Origin: Bermanella sp047621325
GTDB taxonomy: Bacteria > Pseudomonadota > Gammaproteobacteria > Pseudomonadales > Oceanobacteraceae
Length of the DNA stretch: 64,000 nt
Direction of reading: 5' to 3'
Assembly: GCA_047621325.1 (NCBI GenBank)
Contig: JBLHLT010000009.1
Location: 1 to 64,000 of the forward strand
Positions within the stretch are counted from its first letter, which is position 1; each line of letters starts with the position of its first letter. Under the pieces are notes generated by a model. That model was not told where the DNA came from. It did no database searches and saw only the letters and a program-made list of their open reading frames with translations. A program made the translations under genes and the position numbers. This document shows positions 55,445-64,000 of this stretch, one piece after another.

Positions 55445-58384
55445 TTATGCGTCCGATTCGTCTTGGAATCGAGGTAAGCTGATGACCACACAGGTGCCAT
55501 TGCCTTGAATTTCATCGGCTGGGCTTTGTATGTTTATGTGGCCGTAATGTTCTTCAATAATGCTGTACACCAAAGAGAGACCTAGGCCGGTGCCTTTGCC
55601 GACTTCTTTGGTGGTGAAAAATGGCTCAAAAATTTGCTCAATCGTGCCGGCATCAATACCAGTACCTTGATCGATTACTTTGATGGTGATGGAGTGTTTT
55701 TCGATTTCGCTTTCAATACGGATAACACTGTTTGCAGGGCTTGCGTCACGGGCATTGCTTAATAGATTTACAAACACTTGCTGTAAGCGTTGTTCATCAC
55801 CCAGCACGATGCAGTGGTCGGCACAGTTGTTTTCAAAACGAATATCGAGTGTGCGATCGCTCAGTTGCAATAAGTCGACGGCATCTTGGCTGCATTCTTT
55901 CATATCCACAGGGCCTTGCTCTTTGTGCTGCAAGTGGTTGCCTGTATGAGAGAAGTTCACCAGTGATTGCACGATGCGTGTGACCCGTTGGGTCTGCTCT
56001 AAAATTTGTTCGCCGATTTCAAGTAGCTGCGGGTTGTCGGTTTCATATTTAATGTCTTGTGCTAAGCAAGCGATGCCAGTGATTGGGTTGCCAATTTCAT
56101 GGGCAACCCCTGCCGCTAGGCGACCAATTGAGGCAAGTCGTTCGCTGTGGATAAGTTCTTCTTCAAGCAATTGGGTATCGGTCTGATCTTCGAGCAGAAT
56201 AACGAGGCCGCCGTACTCATGGTTCTCGGGGTTCTCTAGGATACCTTTGTGTAAATTTATCCAGCGTGGACGGCCGTTAACTTCGATGGTCTTTTTGTGC
56301 AAATGGCTGTTCGAGTCATTGATGAAATCCAATAGCAAACTGCGCAGAGGCTCTTTTAGGTTACTCAGTTTACTGCCTACTACGTCATCCGCTGCAATTT
56401 GGGTTTGTTCAACTAAAGCGCTATTCCACATGAGAATTTCACCGTCGCTGCCCAAGCTGCAGGCTCCCATTGGCAGTGACTCGAGGGTTTGGCGGTGGAA
56501 GCGACGTAGGTTATCGAGTTCTGCCGCTAAGCCAGTAAGACGTGAGTGATAGGCTTCTAAGCCTTTTTCAATAAAGTGAATATCATGACTGGCTTGCAGT
56601 TCACTGGAATATTTATATGGCAGCCATTGGTTGACTAGGCGGTGAGCAACTGACGGGCCCATCAGGCCGGATAGGTTTACTTCAATTCGCCCGCGTAAGC
56701 GGCGTAATTGATAAGGTCGATTCTCTGATGGGTTGAGGCTTAAATCTTCTAGCGCTTGTTGTACTTCGCGCTTAGCGGCTTGATCCCCAAGGGGTTCACT
56801 CAGGCAGGCAATGAATTCGTCGGCACTGTTGTGCACCAGTTCTTTTCGTTGCGGTGCGCTTAATGTATCAATTGAGCAGGCTTCAGCGGCACTGGCTTCA
56901 ATGGGTCGCGTTGGTGTAATTAATGAGACAAACACAAACACCACGGCATTCACTAGTACAGAAGAGGTCGCTGCAAGGTACCAATTATCATGTGTCGTGG
57001 GTGGCAGGAAGGGTTGTAACCAATCGAGGGTTTGGTAATCCAGCAGTGGTAGTAGCATGGACCAAAGCCATACCAGTATGCCGCAGACTAAACCGCTCAC
57101 AAATCCTTGGCGGTTAGCTGCTGGCCAGTAAAGTACGGCTAAGACACCGGGCAAAAATTGTAAGGTGGCCACAAACGCAATAATGCCTAATTCAGCTAGG
57201 TCTTTGCCTTGGGCAAAGAAACGGTAAAAGCCATAACTGCCGGCAAACAGTGCCACAATTAACCAGCGACGAACCCACAGCAGCCATGCGTACATGTCTT
57301 TTTTGGGATTAGGCTGAAACGCTGGCAATACTATGTGATTGAGCGTCATGGCCGCCATGGCGATGGTGGTCACAATCATAATGCCAGATGCAGCGGCTAA
57401 CCCGCCGGTAAACGCGACGGCAGCGAGCCAAGGGGTTTCTAATTTTAAGCCAATGCCCACTGCAAAATATTCAGCAGGGGTATCGACGTTCAGATACACA
57501 CCGGCCCATAAGATGGGTGGCACCATTAGCGCCATAATTAATAAAAACAGAGGTAAACCCCAGCTAGCAAAGCTTAGGGCTCTTGTTGATGAATTTTCGG
57601 TGAAGGCCATGTGAAACATATGTGGCATCACTAAGGCGGCTGCAAAGAATACCAACAGCAGGGTGCGCCAAGGACCTTCTTGGATGGAGTGCTGCATGCT
57701 GGTGAGCTTGTTGTGGTTGCTTTGTAGCCAAGCGTCCATGCCGCCAGGGCCGTCAAATACCATATACATGGCGGCAATGCCCAAAATACAAATGGCCACT
57801 AATTTAATTAATGATTCGATGGCAATAGCAAATACTAGGCTCTCGTGTTTTTCTCTTGGGCTAACATGGCGTGCGCCAAATAGAATGGCAAAAGCGGTCA
57901 TGACCGCGCAGTAACCTAGGGCAATATCAATGCGACCAAATTCGTTATTAAGTAAGCTGAAGGTATCGGTAACGGCGGTGATTTGCAGGGTGATTAGCGG
58001 CAATACCGCGGCGAGCATAACCAATGTACTGATGGTGCCGGCGGCGCGGGAGCGAAAGCGAAAGGCAAATAAATCCGCAAGCGAGGTTAATTGGTAATCT
58101 TTGGTAATGCGCAGTATGGGTTTGAGTAATACCGGTGCTAATACGAAGGCACCGCTAATCCCCAAATAATAAGTGAGATAACCGTAACCATAATCTTGCG
58201 CCAAGCCAACGCTGCCATAAAACGCCCATGCACTGGCATAAACCCCTAGCGAGAGTACATAAATGGCTGGGTGGCGTACCCATTTCATGGGAATCCAATT
58301 CTTTTCCACCATGTAGGCGGTAAAAAATAGGGTGAATAGATACGCTAAGATCATGCTGATCAAAGCGCCAACGCTAAAGATCAT
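55445..58384 (-). CDS. cbrA: sensor histidine kinase CbrA (SLC5 transporter-kinase fusion)
   Basis: 979-residue membrane sensor, close to the about 983 residues of Pseudomonas CbrA. The first about 500 residues are a sodium/solute-symporter-like (SLC5) domain with about 13 helices. A linker, a PAS domain (ILMWNSALVEQTQIAADDVVG), HisKA with phospho-His near 761 in AAGVAHEIGNPITG and an HATPase (VNLLSNARDA, GTGLGLSLVYSI) follow. Start ATG 58384 has AAGGA before it; its first bases overlap the stop of the small cbrX-like ORF. In Pseudomonas the SLC5 part takes up histidine; here the ligand is not known. Confidence 0.94.
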   Translation of the reverse strand: MIFSVGALISMILAYLFTLFFTAYMVEKNWIPMKWVRHPAIYVLSLGVYASAWAFYGSVGLAQDYGYGYLTYYLGISGAFVLAPVLLKPILRITKDYQLTSLADLFAFRFRSRAAGTISTLVMLAAVLPLITLQITAVTDTFSLLNNEFGRIDIALGYCAVMTAFAILFGARHVSPREKHESLVFAIAIESLIKLVAICILGIAAMYMVFDGPGGMDAWLQSNHNKLTSMQHSIQEGPWRTLLLVFFAAALVMPHMFHMAFTENSSTRALSFASWGLPLFLLIMALMVPPILWAGVYLNVDTPAEYFAVGIGLKLETPWLAAVAFTGGLAAASGIMIVTTIAMAAMTLNHIVLPAFQPNPKKDMYAWLLWVRRWLIVALFAGSYGFYRFFAQGKDLAELGIIAFVATLQFLPGVLAVLYWPAANRQGFVSGLVCGILVWLWSMLLPLLDYQTLDWLQPFLPPTTHDNWYLAATSSVLVNAVVFVFVSLITPTRPIEASAAEACSIDTLSAPQRKELVHNSADEFIACLSEPLGDQAAKREVQQALEDLSLNPSENRPYQLRRLRGRIEVNLSGLMGPSVAHRLVNQWLPYKYSSELQASHDIHFIEKGLEAYHSRLTGLAAELDNLRRFHRQTLESLPMGACSLGSDGEILMWNSALVEQTQIAADDVVGSKLSNLKEPLRSLLLDFINDSNSHLHKKTIEVNGRPRWINLHKGILENPENHEYGGLVILLEDQTDTQLLEEELIHSERLASIGRLAAGVAHEIGNPITGIACLAQDIKYETDNPQLLEIGEQILEQTQRVTRIVQSLVNFSHTGNHLQHKEQGPVDMKECSQDAVDLLQLSDRTLDIRFENNCADHCIVLGDEQRLQQVFVNLLSNARDASPANSVIRIESEIEKHSITIKVIDQGTGIDAGTIEQIFEPFFTTKEVGKGTGLGLSLVYSIIEEHYGHINIQSPADEIQGNGTCVVISLPRFQDESDA

Positions 58385-58557
58385 AGCTTGTCCTTCTCTT
58401 GCCAGTACTGAAGCCAAACAGAAAAGCCAATCAATATTAGCCACAGAGCGAATGGGCGATACCAAGCTCCGGTTGGTTCGAGCCACCAGTCAATGACGAC
58501 GGGTGAAAACAAAAACGCGGCAAAGACAAATAATAAGATCAGTCGATGTACGTACAT
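58381..58557 (-). CDS. cbrX: small membrane protein, CbrX-like
   Basis: 58 residues, ATG at 58557, stop TGA overlapping the cbrA start (ATGA). Sequence features: Arg5, one helix about 6-22, the loop VVIDWWLEPTGAWYRP, a second helix about 35-50, and a charged end KDKL. It is thus a two-helix membrane protein translationally coupled to cbrA, exactly where Pseudomonas has cbrX. No strong ribosome-binding site is seen. Confidence 0.75.
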   Translation of the reverse strand: MYVHRLILLFVFAAFLFSPVVIDWWLEPTGAWYRPFALWLILIGFSVWLQYWQEKDKL

Positions 58558-58643
58558 GGTTGGCTCAGTATGAAAATTGGCTCGTGATGTTACTGGGGGT
58601 AACAGTTTCAGGCAAGCTTTTAGGTGGGAATGGCCATTAACGG

Positions 58644-59522
58644 CTAAATTAAGCCAGAGTGGTTAGGTTTAATGCGACTAGGTAGCCAGTTTTGAATGGC
58701 TTGTTTGAGCAGGGTTTCAAGCGAACCTGAGCGCATTTGGGGGGTGATGTCTTGTTGTAAAAATGCCAAGGCAGCCAGCAAGTTGGCTTTGGCGTCTTTG
58801 CCGTTGATCGCGGTAGCTTGGTTTTGTTTACTGAGTTTTTGGCCATCTTGGTTAAGAGCTAATGGCACATGTAAATATTGTGGCTCGCTATAGCCAAGGC
58901 ATTGCATCAGATAAAGTTGCCGAGGGGTGTTATCAAGCAAATCGACCCCACGCACGACATGCGTAATGCTGGCGGCTTGATCATCGACCACAACCGCGAG
59001 CTGATAAGCATAGAGCCCATCTTTACGTTTGAGCACTTGATCACCTACGTCATGTAAAAGGGATTGCTGGTAGTGGCCAAATACTCGGTCATGCAGATTA
59101 TATGCTTTGTCAGGAACCTGTAGGCGAATGGCAGCAGGGTTGTTTGCATTGGCTATTGAACAAGTGCCCTGATGCAGCCCTTGGTGCCCTGCAAGTTGCT
59201 TACGAGAGCACTGACAAGGAAACGTGAAGCCAGTGTCGGCTAGTTGTTTTAGCGCTCGTTCATAGCGGTCACTGTGTTGGCTTTGAAATTGAATATCGCC
59301 ATCCCACAGTAATCCATGCTGTCGCAGTTGCTCAGGGATTCGCTCGCTGGCGTTAGGGTCTTCTCTGGGTGGGTCGAGGTCTTCAATGCGCAGCAGCCAG
59401 CGGCCATTGTGGGCTTTGGCATCAAGATAGCTAGCAAGGGCCGCGACTAACGAGCCAAAGTGCAGGGGGCCGGTTGGTGTGGGGGCAAAGCGACCAATGT
59501 AAGGGGTTTGAGTTTTATTCAT
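58644..59522 (-). CDS. gluQ: glutamyl-Q tRNA(Asp) synthetase
   Basis: Truncated GluRS-like enzyme that charges glutamate onto queuosine of tRNA-Asp. 292 residues from ATG 59522. HIGH-like motif in FAPTPTGPLHFGSLVAAL, KMSKS-like KLSKQ, zinc residues CQCSRKQL, and no anticodon-binding domain. It starts inside the T tail of the dksA terminator; dksA lies 59 bases upstream. Confidence 0.95.
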   Translation of the reverse strand: MNKTQTPYIGRFAPTPTGPLHFGSLVAALASYLDAKAHNGRWLLRIEDLDPPREDPNASERIPEQLRQHGLLWDGDIQFQSQHSDRYERALKQLADTGFTFPCQCSRKQLAGHQGLHQGTCSIANANNPAAIRLQVPDKAYNLHDRVFGHYQQSLLHDVGDQVLKRKDGLYAYQLAVVVDDQAASITHVVRGVDLLDNTPRQLYLMQCLGYSEPQYLHVPLALNQDGQKLSKQNQATAINGKDAKANLLAALAFLQQDITPQMRSGSLETLLKQAIQNWLPSRIKPNHSGLI

Positions 59523-59531
59523 ATAAAAACA

Positions 59532-59557
59532 AATAAGCACCCCGAAAGGTGCTTATT
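59532..59557 (-). terminator. terminator/attenuator between dksA and gluQ
   Basis: AATAAGCACC and GGTGCTTATT form a perfect ten-pair stem with a six-base loop, followed on the minus strand by a T-rich tail that already contains the gluQ start region. Read-through would set the level of gluQ, as known for dksA-gluQ in E. coli relatives. Confidence 0.85.
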
Positions 59558-59581
59558 CTCGTAGCAGTGATCAACCAGTTA

Positions 59582-60019
59582 TTAACCGCCGATTTGACGC
59601 TCTTTAATTTCGGCAAGGGTTTTACAGTCGATACATAAATCTGCAGTTGGACGAGCCTCTAAGCGGCGCACGCCAATCTCGATACCGCAGGTATCACAGA
59701 AACCGTAGTCGTCTTTTTCGATTAACTCGATGGTTTTTTCAATTTTCTTGATCAATTTGCGTTCACGGTCACGAGTACGCAATTCAAGACTGAATTCTTC
59801 TTCTTGGCTAGCGCGATCATTAGGATCGGCATAATTTTCCGCGTCAGTTTGCATATGCATCTTGGTGCGGTCGGCTTCTTCCATTAACTCCTGTTTCCAG
59901 TTGTTAAGAATCATTTTGAAGTGGGCCTTCATTTCCGCGCCCATGAACTCTTCGCCTTTCTTCTCTTTGTAAGGTTCGAAGTTAGACAACGCAAATGATT
60001 TATCTTCTGTTACTGGCAT
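59582..60019 (-). CDS. dksA: RNA polymerase-binding transcription factor DksA
   Basis: Acts with ppGpp on RNA polymerase to control stress and rRNA promoters. 145 residues: coiled-coil with the tip acidic pair (YADPNDRASQEEE), and C-terminal zinc finger CDTCGIEIG...CIDC with four cysteines. Canonical length and neighbourhood. Confidence 0.97.
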   Translation of the reverse strand: MPVTEDKSFALSNFEPYKEKKGEEFMGAEMKAHFKMILNNWKQELMEEADRTKMHMQTDAENYADPNDRASQEEEFSLELRTRDRERKLIKKIEKTIELIEKDDYGFCDTCGIEIGVRRLEARPTADLCIDCKTLAEIKERQIGG

Positions 60020-60211
60020 AAGTTACTGCCTCACCTTGTCAGGCCAAAGGCCAATCTTGTTTCCATTTCAGGCTCATTAAAAACATGAACCGTGTCTTTT
60101 TGGCGGCGAAAAGCTATCAGATAACGATACTATGCGCCACTTTAATATTAAAAAATGCAGATCTTTGCTGAAAAATCAGGAGAATACCGCAAAAAGTTAA
60201 TGGAAAGTACC

Positions 60212-61396
60212 ATGAAAATAGCCAAACGGCTCAATCAAATTGAGCCATTTCACGTAATGGATCTTCTTGGCAAGGCAAAAGCTATGCAGAATAAGGGTCG
60301 AGACGTGATTCATTTGGAGGTAGGCGAGCCTGACTTTGCGACCCCTAAAGCGGTTGTTCAGGCGGGTATTCAGGCTTTAGAGCAAGGTCAAACACATTAC
60401 ACGGCGGCAACGGGTTTACCTGAGTTAAAACAGGCTATTTCCGATTTTTATTTAGAGCGTTACAGCGAAGAAGTGGCACCAGAGCGTATTGTTATCACCC
60501 CAGGTGCCTCCGGTGCGTTGCAATTATTGGTCTCGTTATTGACGAATCCGGGTGAAAACGTGCTACTAACCGACCCAGGCTACCCATGTAATCGCCATTT
60601 CTTAGCAAATGTGAATGCCGATGGTGTACTCGTGCCTACGAAGGCCGAGGACGGTTTTCACCTGACTGCGCAGCAAGTAGGTGAGTACTGGCAAGAAAAC
60701 ACCGTAGGCGCGCTGGTAGCCACTCCCTCGAACCCGACGGGCTCGGTTATGTCTCATGAGCAGCTAAGTGCATTGCATCAAGCGGTGCGAGACAAGCAGG
60801 GAGTTTTGCTGGTGGATGAGATTTATCATGGTCTTACCTTTGATAATAAAAAGCCCCATAGCGCGGTTAATTACGGTGATGACGTATTTGTTATCAATAG
60901 CTTTTCTAAATATTTTGCGATGACAGGTTGGCGTTTGGGTTGGTTAGTTGCGCCTAAGTGGGCGGTACCAAGCTTAGATAAATTGGCGCAGAATTTATTT
61001 TTAGCGCCGAGCACACCAGCTCAATATGCGGCGCTTGCGTCGTTTCAACCTGATGTAATTCTTGAGCTAGAGGCGCGAAAGGCCACTTTCGCTGAGCGAT
61101 TGCAGTACTTATTACCACAGCTAGAGCAGTTAGGTTTTATTATTCCCGCTCAGCCAGGCGGAGCGTTTTATATTTATGCCGATATTAGTGGGTTAGATCA
61201 CCGACATAATCAAAATAGTATGCAATTCTGTTTAGATCTTTTAGAGCAGACGGGTGTGGCTATCACACCAGGAATCGATTTTGGACGACAGCAAGGGCAT
61301 CACTTTGTTCGCTTTGCTTATACCAGTGATATTCCCGTATTAGAACAAGCGATTGCGCGGCTGCGCGACTTCATTCAAAACGCCACCTCACAATAA
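60212..61396 (+). CDS. PLP-dependent aminotransferase, class I/II
   Basis: 394 residues starting at ATG 60212 (GGAAAG nearby); the frame is open from 60155 and an ATG at 60200 is a second choice. Fold type I motifs: VGEPDFATPKAV at the N-terminus, TPGASGALQLLVSL, the PLP-binding Asp/Tyr region LVDEIYHGL, and the Schiff-base Lys in INSFSKYFAMTGWRLGW. It resembles YbdL/AspC-like aminotransferases beside dksA or sfsA in Pseudomonas relatives. Substrate not certain (aromatic or branched amino acid). It precedes sfsA by nine bases, so cotranscribed. Confidence 0.9.
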   Translation: MKIAKRLNQIEPFHVMDLLGKAKAMQNKGRDVIHLEVGEPDFATPKAVVQAGIQALEQGQTHYTAATGLPELKQAISDFYLERYSEEVAPERIVITPGASGALQLLVSLLTNPGENVLLTDPGYPCNRHFLANVNADGVLVPTKAEDGFHLTAQQVGEYWQENTVGALVATPSNPTGSVMSHEQLSALHQAVRDKQGVLLVDEIYHGLTFDNKKPHSAVNYGDDVFVINSFSKYFAMTGWRLGWLVAPKWAVPSLDKLAQNLFLAPSTPAQYAALASFQPDVILELEARKATFAERLQYLLPQLEQLGFIIPAQPGGAFYIYADISGLDHRHNQNSMQFCLDLLEQTGVAITPGIDFGRQQGHHFVRFAYTSDIPVLEQAIARLRDFIQNATSQ

Positions 61397-61405
61397 GACA
61401 TAATA

Positions 61406-62149
61406 ATGAAATTTCAATTCCCTCTTAAAAAAGGTAAATGGATAAAACGCTATAAGCGTTTTATGGTGGACTTAACCTTGGCCGACGGCAGCGAGCTGAC
61501 GGTGCACAGTGCGAATACTGGCTCAATGAAAAACTGTTTCGTAGAAGGTGGCGATGCTTGGTACTGGGACAGTGAAAATGACAAGCGAAAGTATCCCCAT
61601 TCGTTAGAGTTAACCGAAACACCTTCTGGCCATGTCGCATGCATTAATACGTCACGGCCTAATTATTTAGCGGTTGAGGCGATTGAAAATGGCACAGTAA
61701 AAGAACTACAAGATTATCAAGCGCTAAAAACTGAAGTGCGTTACGGTGATGAAAAAAGTCGTATAGATATTTTATTAGTGGGCGGTGCGAAAGACATTTA
61801 CGTTGAGGTTAAAAACACGACGTTACTAGAAAATACTAAACAGGGTGTGCCAAGTGAAGATGGTGATGCAACTGAAGGGATCGGTTACTTTCCTGATAGT
61901 GTGAGTGAGCGTGCCAGTAAACACTTACGTGAATTAATGCGTATGGTTGAATTGGGTCACCGTGGCGTGATTTTTTTCTGCGTCAATCATACTGGGATTA
62001 AACAGGTTAGACCGGCGGATCATATTGATAAGGTTTATGGTGAATTGTTACGCGAGGCTAAGCAAAAAGGAGTAGAAGTTATTGCTTATGCTAGTCATAT
62101 TGATGAGAGTGAAATATATCTTAAAAAAGATATACCAGTTGTACTTTAA
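61406..62149 (+). CDS. sfsA: sugar fermentation stimulation protein SfsA
   Basis: 247 residues. Conserved DNA/RNA-binding N-terminal OB-like domain and C-terminal nuclease-like domain (SRIDILLVGGAKDIYVEVKNTTL, FPDSVSERASKHLREL, FFCVNHTGIKQVRPADHID). Reported as a nucleic-acid-binding regulator of maltose metabolism; exact role unclear. Operon partner of the aminotransferase. Confidence 0.95.
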   Translation: MKFQFPLKKGKWIKRYKRFMVDLTLADGSELTVHSANTGSMKNCFVEGGDAWYWDSENDKRKYPHSLELTETPSGHVACINTSRPNYLAVEAIENGTVKELQDYQALKTEVRYGDEKSRIDILLVGGAKDIYVEVKNTTLLENTKQGVPSEDGDATEGIGYFPDSVSERASKHLRELMRMVELGHRGVIFFCVNHTGIKQVRPADHIDKVYGELLREAKQKGVEVIAYASHIDESEIYLKKDIPVVL

Positions 62150-62172
62150 AACATTTATTTACGAGGTTTATG

Positions 62173-62406
62173 ATGAAATTATTATTAATGTTTACATTTC
62201 TGGGGTTTACCATTGGCTTATGGTTCGGCGTCAATGTAGGTAAAGGGAATGCATTATATGCAAACCCATTTGAAGATCCCGATATTGTCATGGATGCTCA
62301 TGACAGTGCGAACGAGCAAGGGCTGGTAGAGAAAAGTAAAGAATACATAGCAGGTAAAAAAGAGATAATGAAAGGTAAGGTAAAAGAGTTAGTTGACGAA
62401 ATTTAA
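62173..62406 (+). CDS. small membrane-anchored protein, 77 residues
   Basis: GAGG precedes two adjacent ATGs at 62170/62173. A single N-terminal hydrophobic segment (LLLMFTFLGFTIGLWFGVNVG) with short exported basic/acidic tail (SKEYIAGKKEIMKGKVKELVDEI) forming an amphipathic helix. Family not recognised. It lies 23 bases after sfsA and is closed by a terminator. Confidence 0.65.
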   Translation: MKLLLMFTFLGFTIGLWFGVNVGKGNALYANPFEDPDIVMDAHDSANEQGLVEKSKEYIAGKKEIMKGKVKELVDEI

Positions 62407-62434
62407 TCATGTGATGATGTGCCGAAATATTTTA

Positions 62435-62457
62435 AGCAGCCAATGGCTGCTTTTTTT
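62435..62457 (+). terminator. rho-independent terminator
   Basis: AGCAGCC and GGCTGCT form a seven-pair stem around AAT, followed by seven T residues. It ends the aminotransferase-sfsA operon. Confidence 0.92.
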
Positions 62458-62536
62458 ATCTTTGCAGTAAGCGGAAACCTAGTCTAAACATAAAATGTAC
62501 TAAGAACTAACGTCCAAATAAACCGAAGGGGGTCCC

Positions 62537-62839
62537 ATGTTTAAATATTCTTATTGTATTTCGTTATTAGTCCTCTGTAGCTTATGTTCTGCAGTAAGCG
62601 CGCAGTCACATGATCGCTATTGTCATGAAATATTTGCACCTATCTTAAAGCAAGAGCCGCTGTTACAAAATGAACTTAATGACCTTAATGATATGTGTGA
62701 AAGCGAAGTGAAAGGGAAAAACGAAAAATTTTGGTCTTGTATTAATTCACGATTAAAAAAAGGCGTTGTAAATTTTGAAAGATTAATACTATCGTCACAT
62801 CTTTGTGCTGGTGAAGTAAGAGATTTTTCCGACGAATAA
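62537..62839 (+). CDS. small secreted cysteine-containing protein, 100 residues
   Basis: Signal peptide of 22 residues ends at SAVSA-QSH. The mature part is about 78 residues with four cysteines (YCHEI, MCESE, SCINS, LCAGE) that could make two disulfides, and it is mostly helical. Function unknown. A GGGGG box lies close to the ATG. Confidence 0.6.
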   Translation: MFKYSYCISLLVLCSLCSAVSAQSHDRYCHEIFAPILKQEPLLQNELNDLNDMCESEVKGKNEKFWSCINSRLKKGVVNFERLILSSHLCAGEVRDFSDE

Positions 62840-63254
62840 ACACATTATTTGTAGTACGTCTGCGCCAATTTTTAAATCTCATTAGATCAAATATGACAGG
62901 GTTCAAAAATAAAAAAAATAAATCCATACTGAGTCGTATTTGATCTAACTTCAAATCATTAGTATTGGTTATTAAGTATCCTATTACTTGGGTTAGACCA
63001 TATGAGACATAGGTTGTCGTGCATTTCTTTCTAGCCCTTTATTTTCAAGCCTCCATTTTTTACTGTCGGTAAATTGGATTAGTCCAATTGAGACATGTCA
63101 CAAAACAGCGCACAAAAATAGTCAAAAAATAGTCACTTATCACTCTAAAAAATGGGTTGTCCTTACCTACTTGGAGTGTTTAGACTCGCCGCGTCAACTT
63201 AATTCTCAAAGTTAATCTCATAAATAATAAGCAATAATAAAAAGGCGATTAGGG
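62840..63254. promoter_or_regulatory. 415-base upstream region with four copies of a 17-bp motif
   Basis: No gene seen. The motif TTAGAYCAWATRNGACA occurs at 62882-62898 (TTAGATCAAATATGACA), inverted at 62932-62948 (TTAGATCAAATACGACT on minus), 62993-63009 (TTAGACCATATGAGACA) and 63079-63095 (TTAGTCCAATTGAGACA). Copies 1 and 2 form an inverted pair. The FabD-like gene starts about 160 bases after the last copy, so these are candidate activator or repressor sites. Confidence 0.55.
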
Positions 63255-64000
63255 ATGAATTGTGAAAGTGTACCTATAGAAGAACAATGGGTAATGATGT
63301 TCCCAGGGCAAGGTTCCCAGTTTGTTGGTATGGGCAAAGACTTTTATGACCAGTCGCAAGGTTGTCGAGAAATTTATGATCTTGTAAACGAGATCGCGAA
63401 AAAAGATATTATTAAGCTTTGTTTCAATGGTCCTATCAGCAAATTAAGTAATACCGATAATTTACAAGTCTCTATCACCGCGACTAATTTAGCGATTTCT
63501 CAATATTTATTTGAACACACGACTATTAGACCAAGTGTTGTTTTGGGTCACTCTGTTGGTGAATATAGCGCGCTTCAGGTCGCCGGCTGTTTAACCGTTG
63601 AGGGTGCATTAAGGGCTGCCTATGAGCGGGGCTGTTTAATGCAGCGTGAAGCAAAGCTCAAGAAAGGGCAAATGTATGCCGTTAAAAATATTGATCCTGC
63701 AGAATTAAATCAAATCTTAAGTGAAAACTCAGAAAATAACGCAGTGGTTATTGCGAATGATAATAGCTTGAAGCAACAAGTTATATCTGGAGAAAAGGCC
63801 GCAATGGCAACTATGCTAACGTTTTTCTCTGAAAATAATATTGAAGCTATCAAATTACCTGTTAGTGGCGCTTGGCATAGTATGTTGATGCAGGGCTGTG
63901 TTGAGGAATTTCATAAATCATTACTTGATATAGAAATTAAACAGCCAAGTATCACATATATCAACAATATGACCGCGCAACCCTGCCTTGAAGTAGGAGA
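63255..64000 (+). CDS. FabD-like malonyl-CoA:ACP acyltransferase (partial, runs off the window)
   Basis: The open frame reaches the window end (248 complete codons). Acyltransferase fold: MFPGQGSQFVGMG at 15-27, catalytic Ser100 in GHSVGEYSAL and catalytic His208 in GAWHSMLM, both in the right spacing. The frame is far from the housekeeping fabH/fabG/acpP genes, AT-rich and preceded by a repeat-containing regulator region. It resembles stand-alone (trans) acyltransferases of PKS, PUFA or aryl-polyene clusters as much as FabD. What follows is outside the window. Confidence 0.85.
   Translation, partial: MNCESVPIEEQWVMMFPGQGSQFVGMGKDFYDQSQGCREIYDLVNEIAKKDIIKLCFNGPISKLSNTDNLQVSITATNLAISQYLFEHTTIRPSVVLGHSVGEYSALQVAGCLTVEGALRAAYERGCLMQREAKLKKGQMYAVKNIDPAELNQILSENSENNAVVIANDNSLKQQVISGEKAAMATMLTFFSENNIEAIKLPVSGAWHSMLMQGCVEEFHKSLLDIEIKQPSITYINNMTAQPCLEVG

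Overview
The window looks like the chromosome of a marine, Gram-negative gammaproteobacterium of the Oceanospirillales/Pseudomonadales type. The order dksA-gluQ-cbrX-cbrA-cbrB-(crcZ)-pcnB-folK-panB-panC-panD and the blocks leuS-lptE-holA and lnt-corC-ybeY-ybeZ-miaB are those of Pseudomonas and relatives, but the base composition is much more AT-rich than in Pseudomonas. This placement is inference from gene order and protein motifs; no rRNA, tRNA, CRISPR array, transposase or phage gene was seen.

Layout. 0.3-6.7 kb: an RND efflux pair (adaptor and permease), an RmlD-like reductase and a glutathionyl-hydroquinone reductase. 6.8-11.4 kb: two tandem paralogous TonB-dependent receptors. 11.4-16.5 kb (minus strand): an unknown protein, holA, lptE, a palindromic element, leuS. 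16.7-22.4 kb: a chemoreceptor-like protein with a PilZ domain, a large Asp/Ser/Thr-rich lipoprotein, a diheme cytochrome c and a small unknown protein.

22.4-35.5 kb is an AT-rich accessory island that reads as a natural-product cluster. It has a MarR regulator; an outer-membrane beta-barrel and an MMPL/RND exporter with a fused periplasmic LolA-like domain (both minus strand); and, divergently, a phosphatase-like protein, an FAD-dependent halogenase, an isonitrile synthase (IsnA/PvcA), an Fe(II)/2-oxoglutarate oxygenase (IsnB/PvcB), a TauE/SafE permease, a HAD phosphatase and a secreted DUF1330 protein. The predicted product is a halogenated aromatic (Trp- or Tyr-derived) isonitrile that is exported through the envelope.

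35.6-52.6 kb is mostly housekeeping: lnt-corC-ybeY-ybeZ, miaB, small and unknown proteins, a thiolase, pldA, mtnA, a chemoreceptor, panD, panC, panB, folK, pcnB. 52.6-54.0 kb has no protein gene but is highly structured. On the minus strand, between cbrB and pcnB (the place of the sRNA crcZ in Pseudomonas), there are two sigma-54-type promoters. Each has an upstream TGTTAC-N38-GTAAC(A/G) pair, and each is followed by stem-loops whose loops carry AATAATAA-like A-rich motifs. I interpret this as two tandem CrcZ-like RNAs that would titrate Hfq/Crc under CbrA-CbrB control. 54.0-60.0 kb holds cbrB, cbrA, a 58-residue cbrX-like ORF, gluQ and dksA. 60.2-62.8 kb holds an aminotransferase, sfsA and two small envelope proteins. 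The window ends inside a FabD-like acyltransferase (from 63255) preceded by four copies of a 17-bp motif, possibly the first gene of another biosynthetic cluster.
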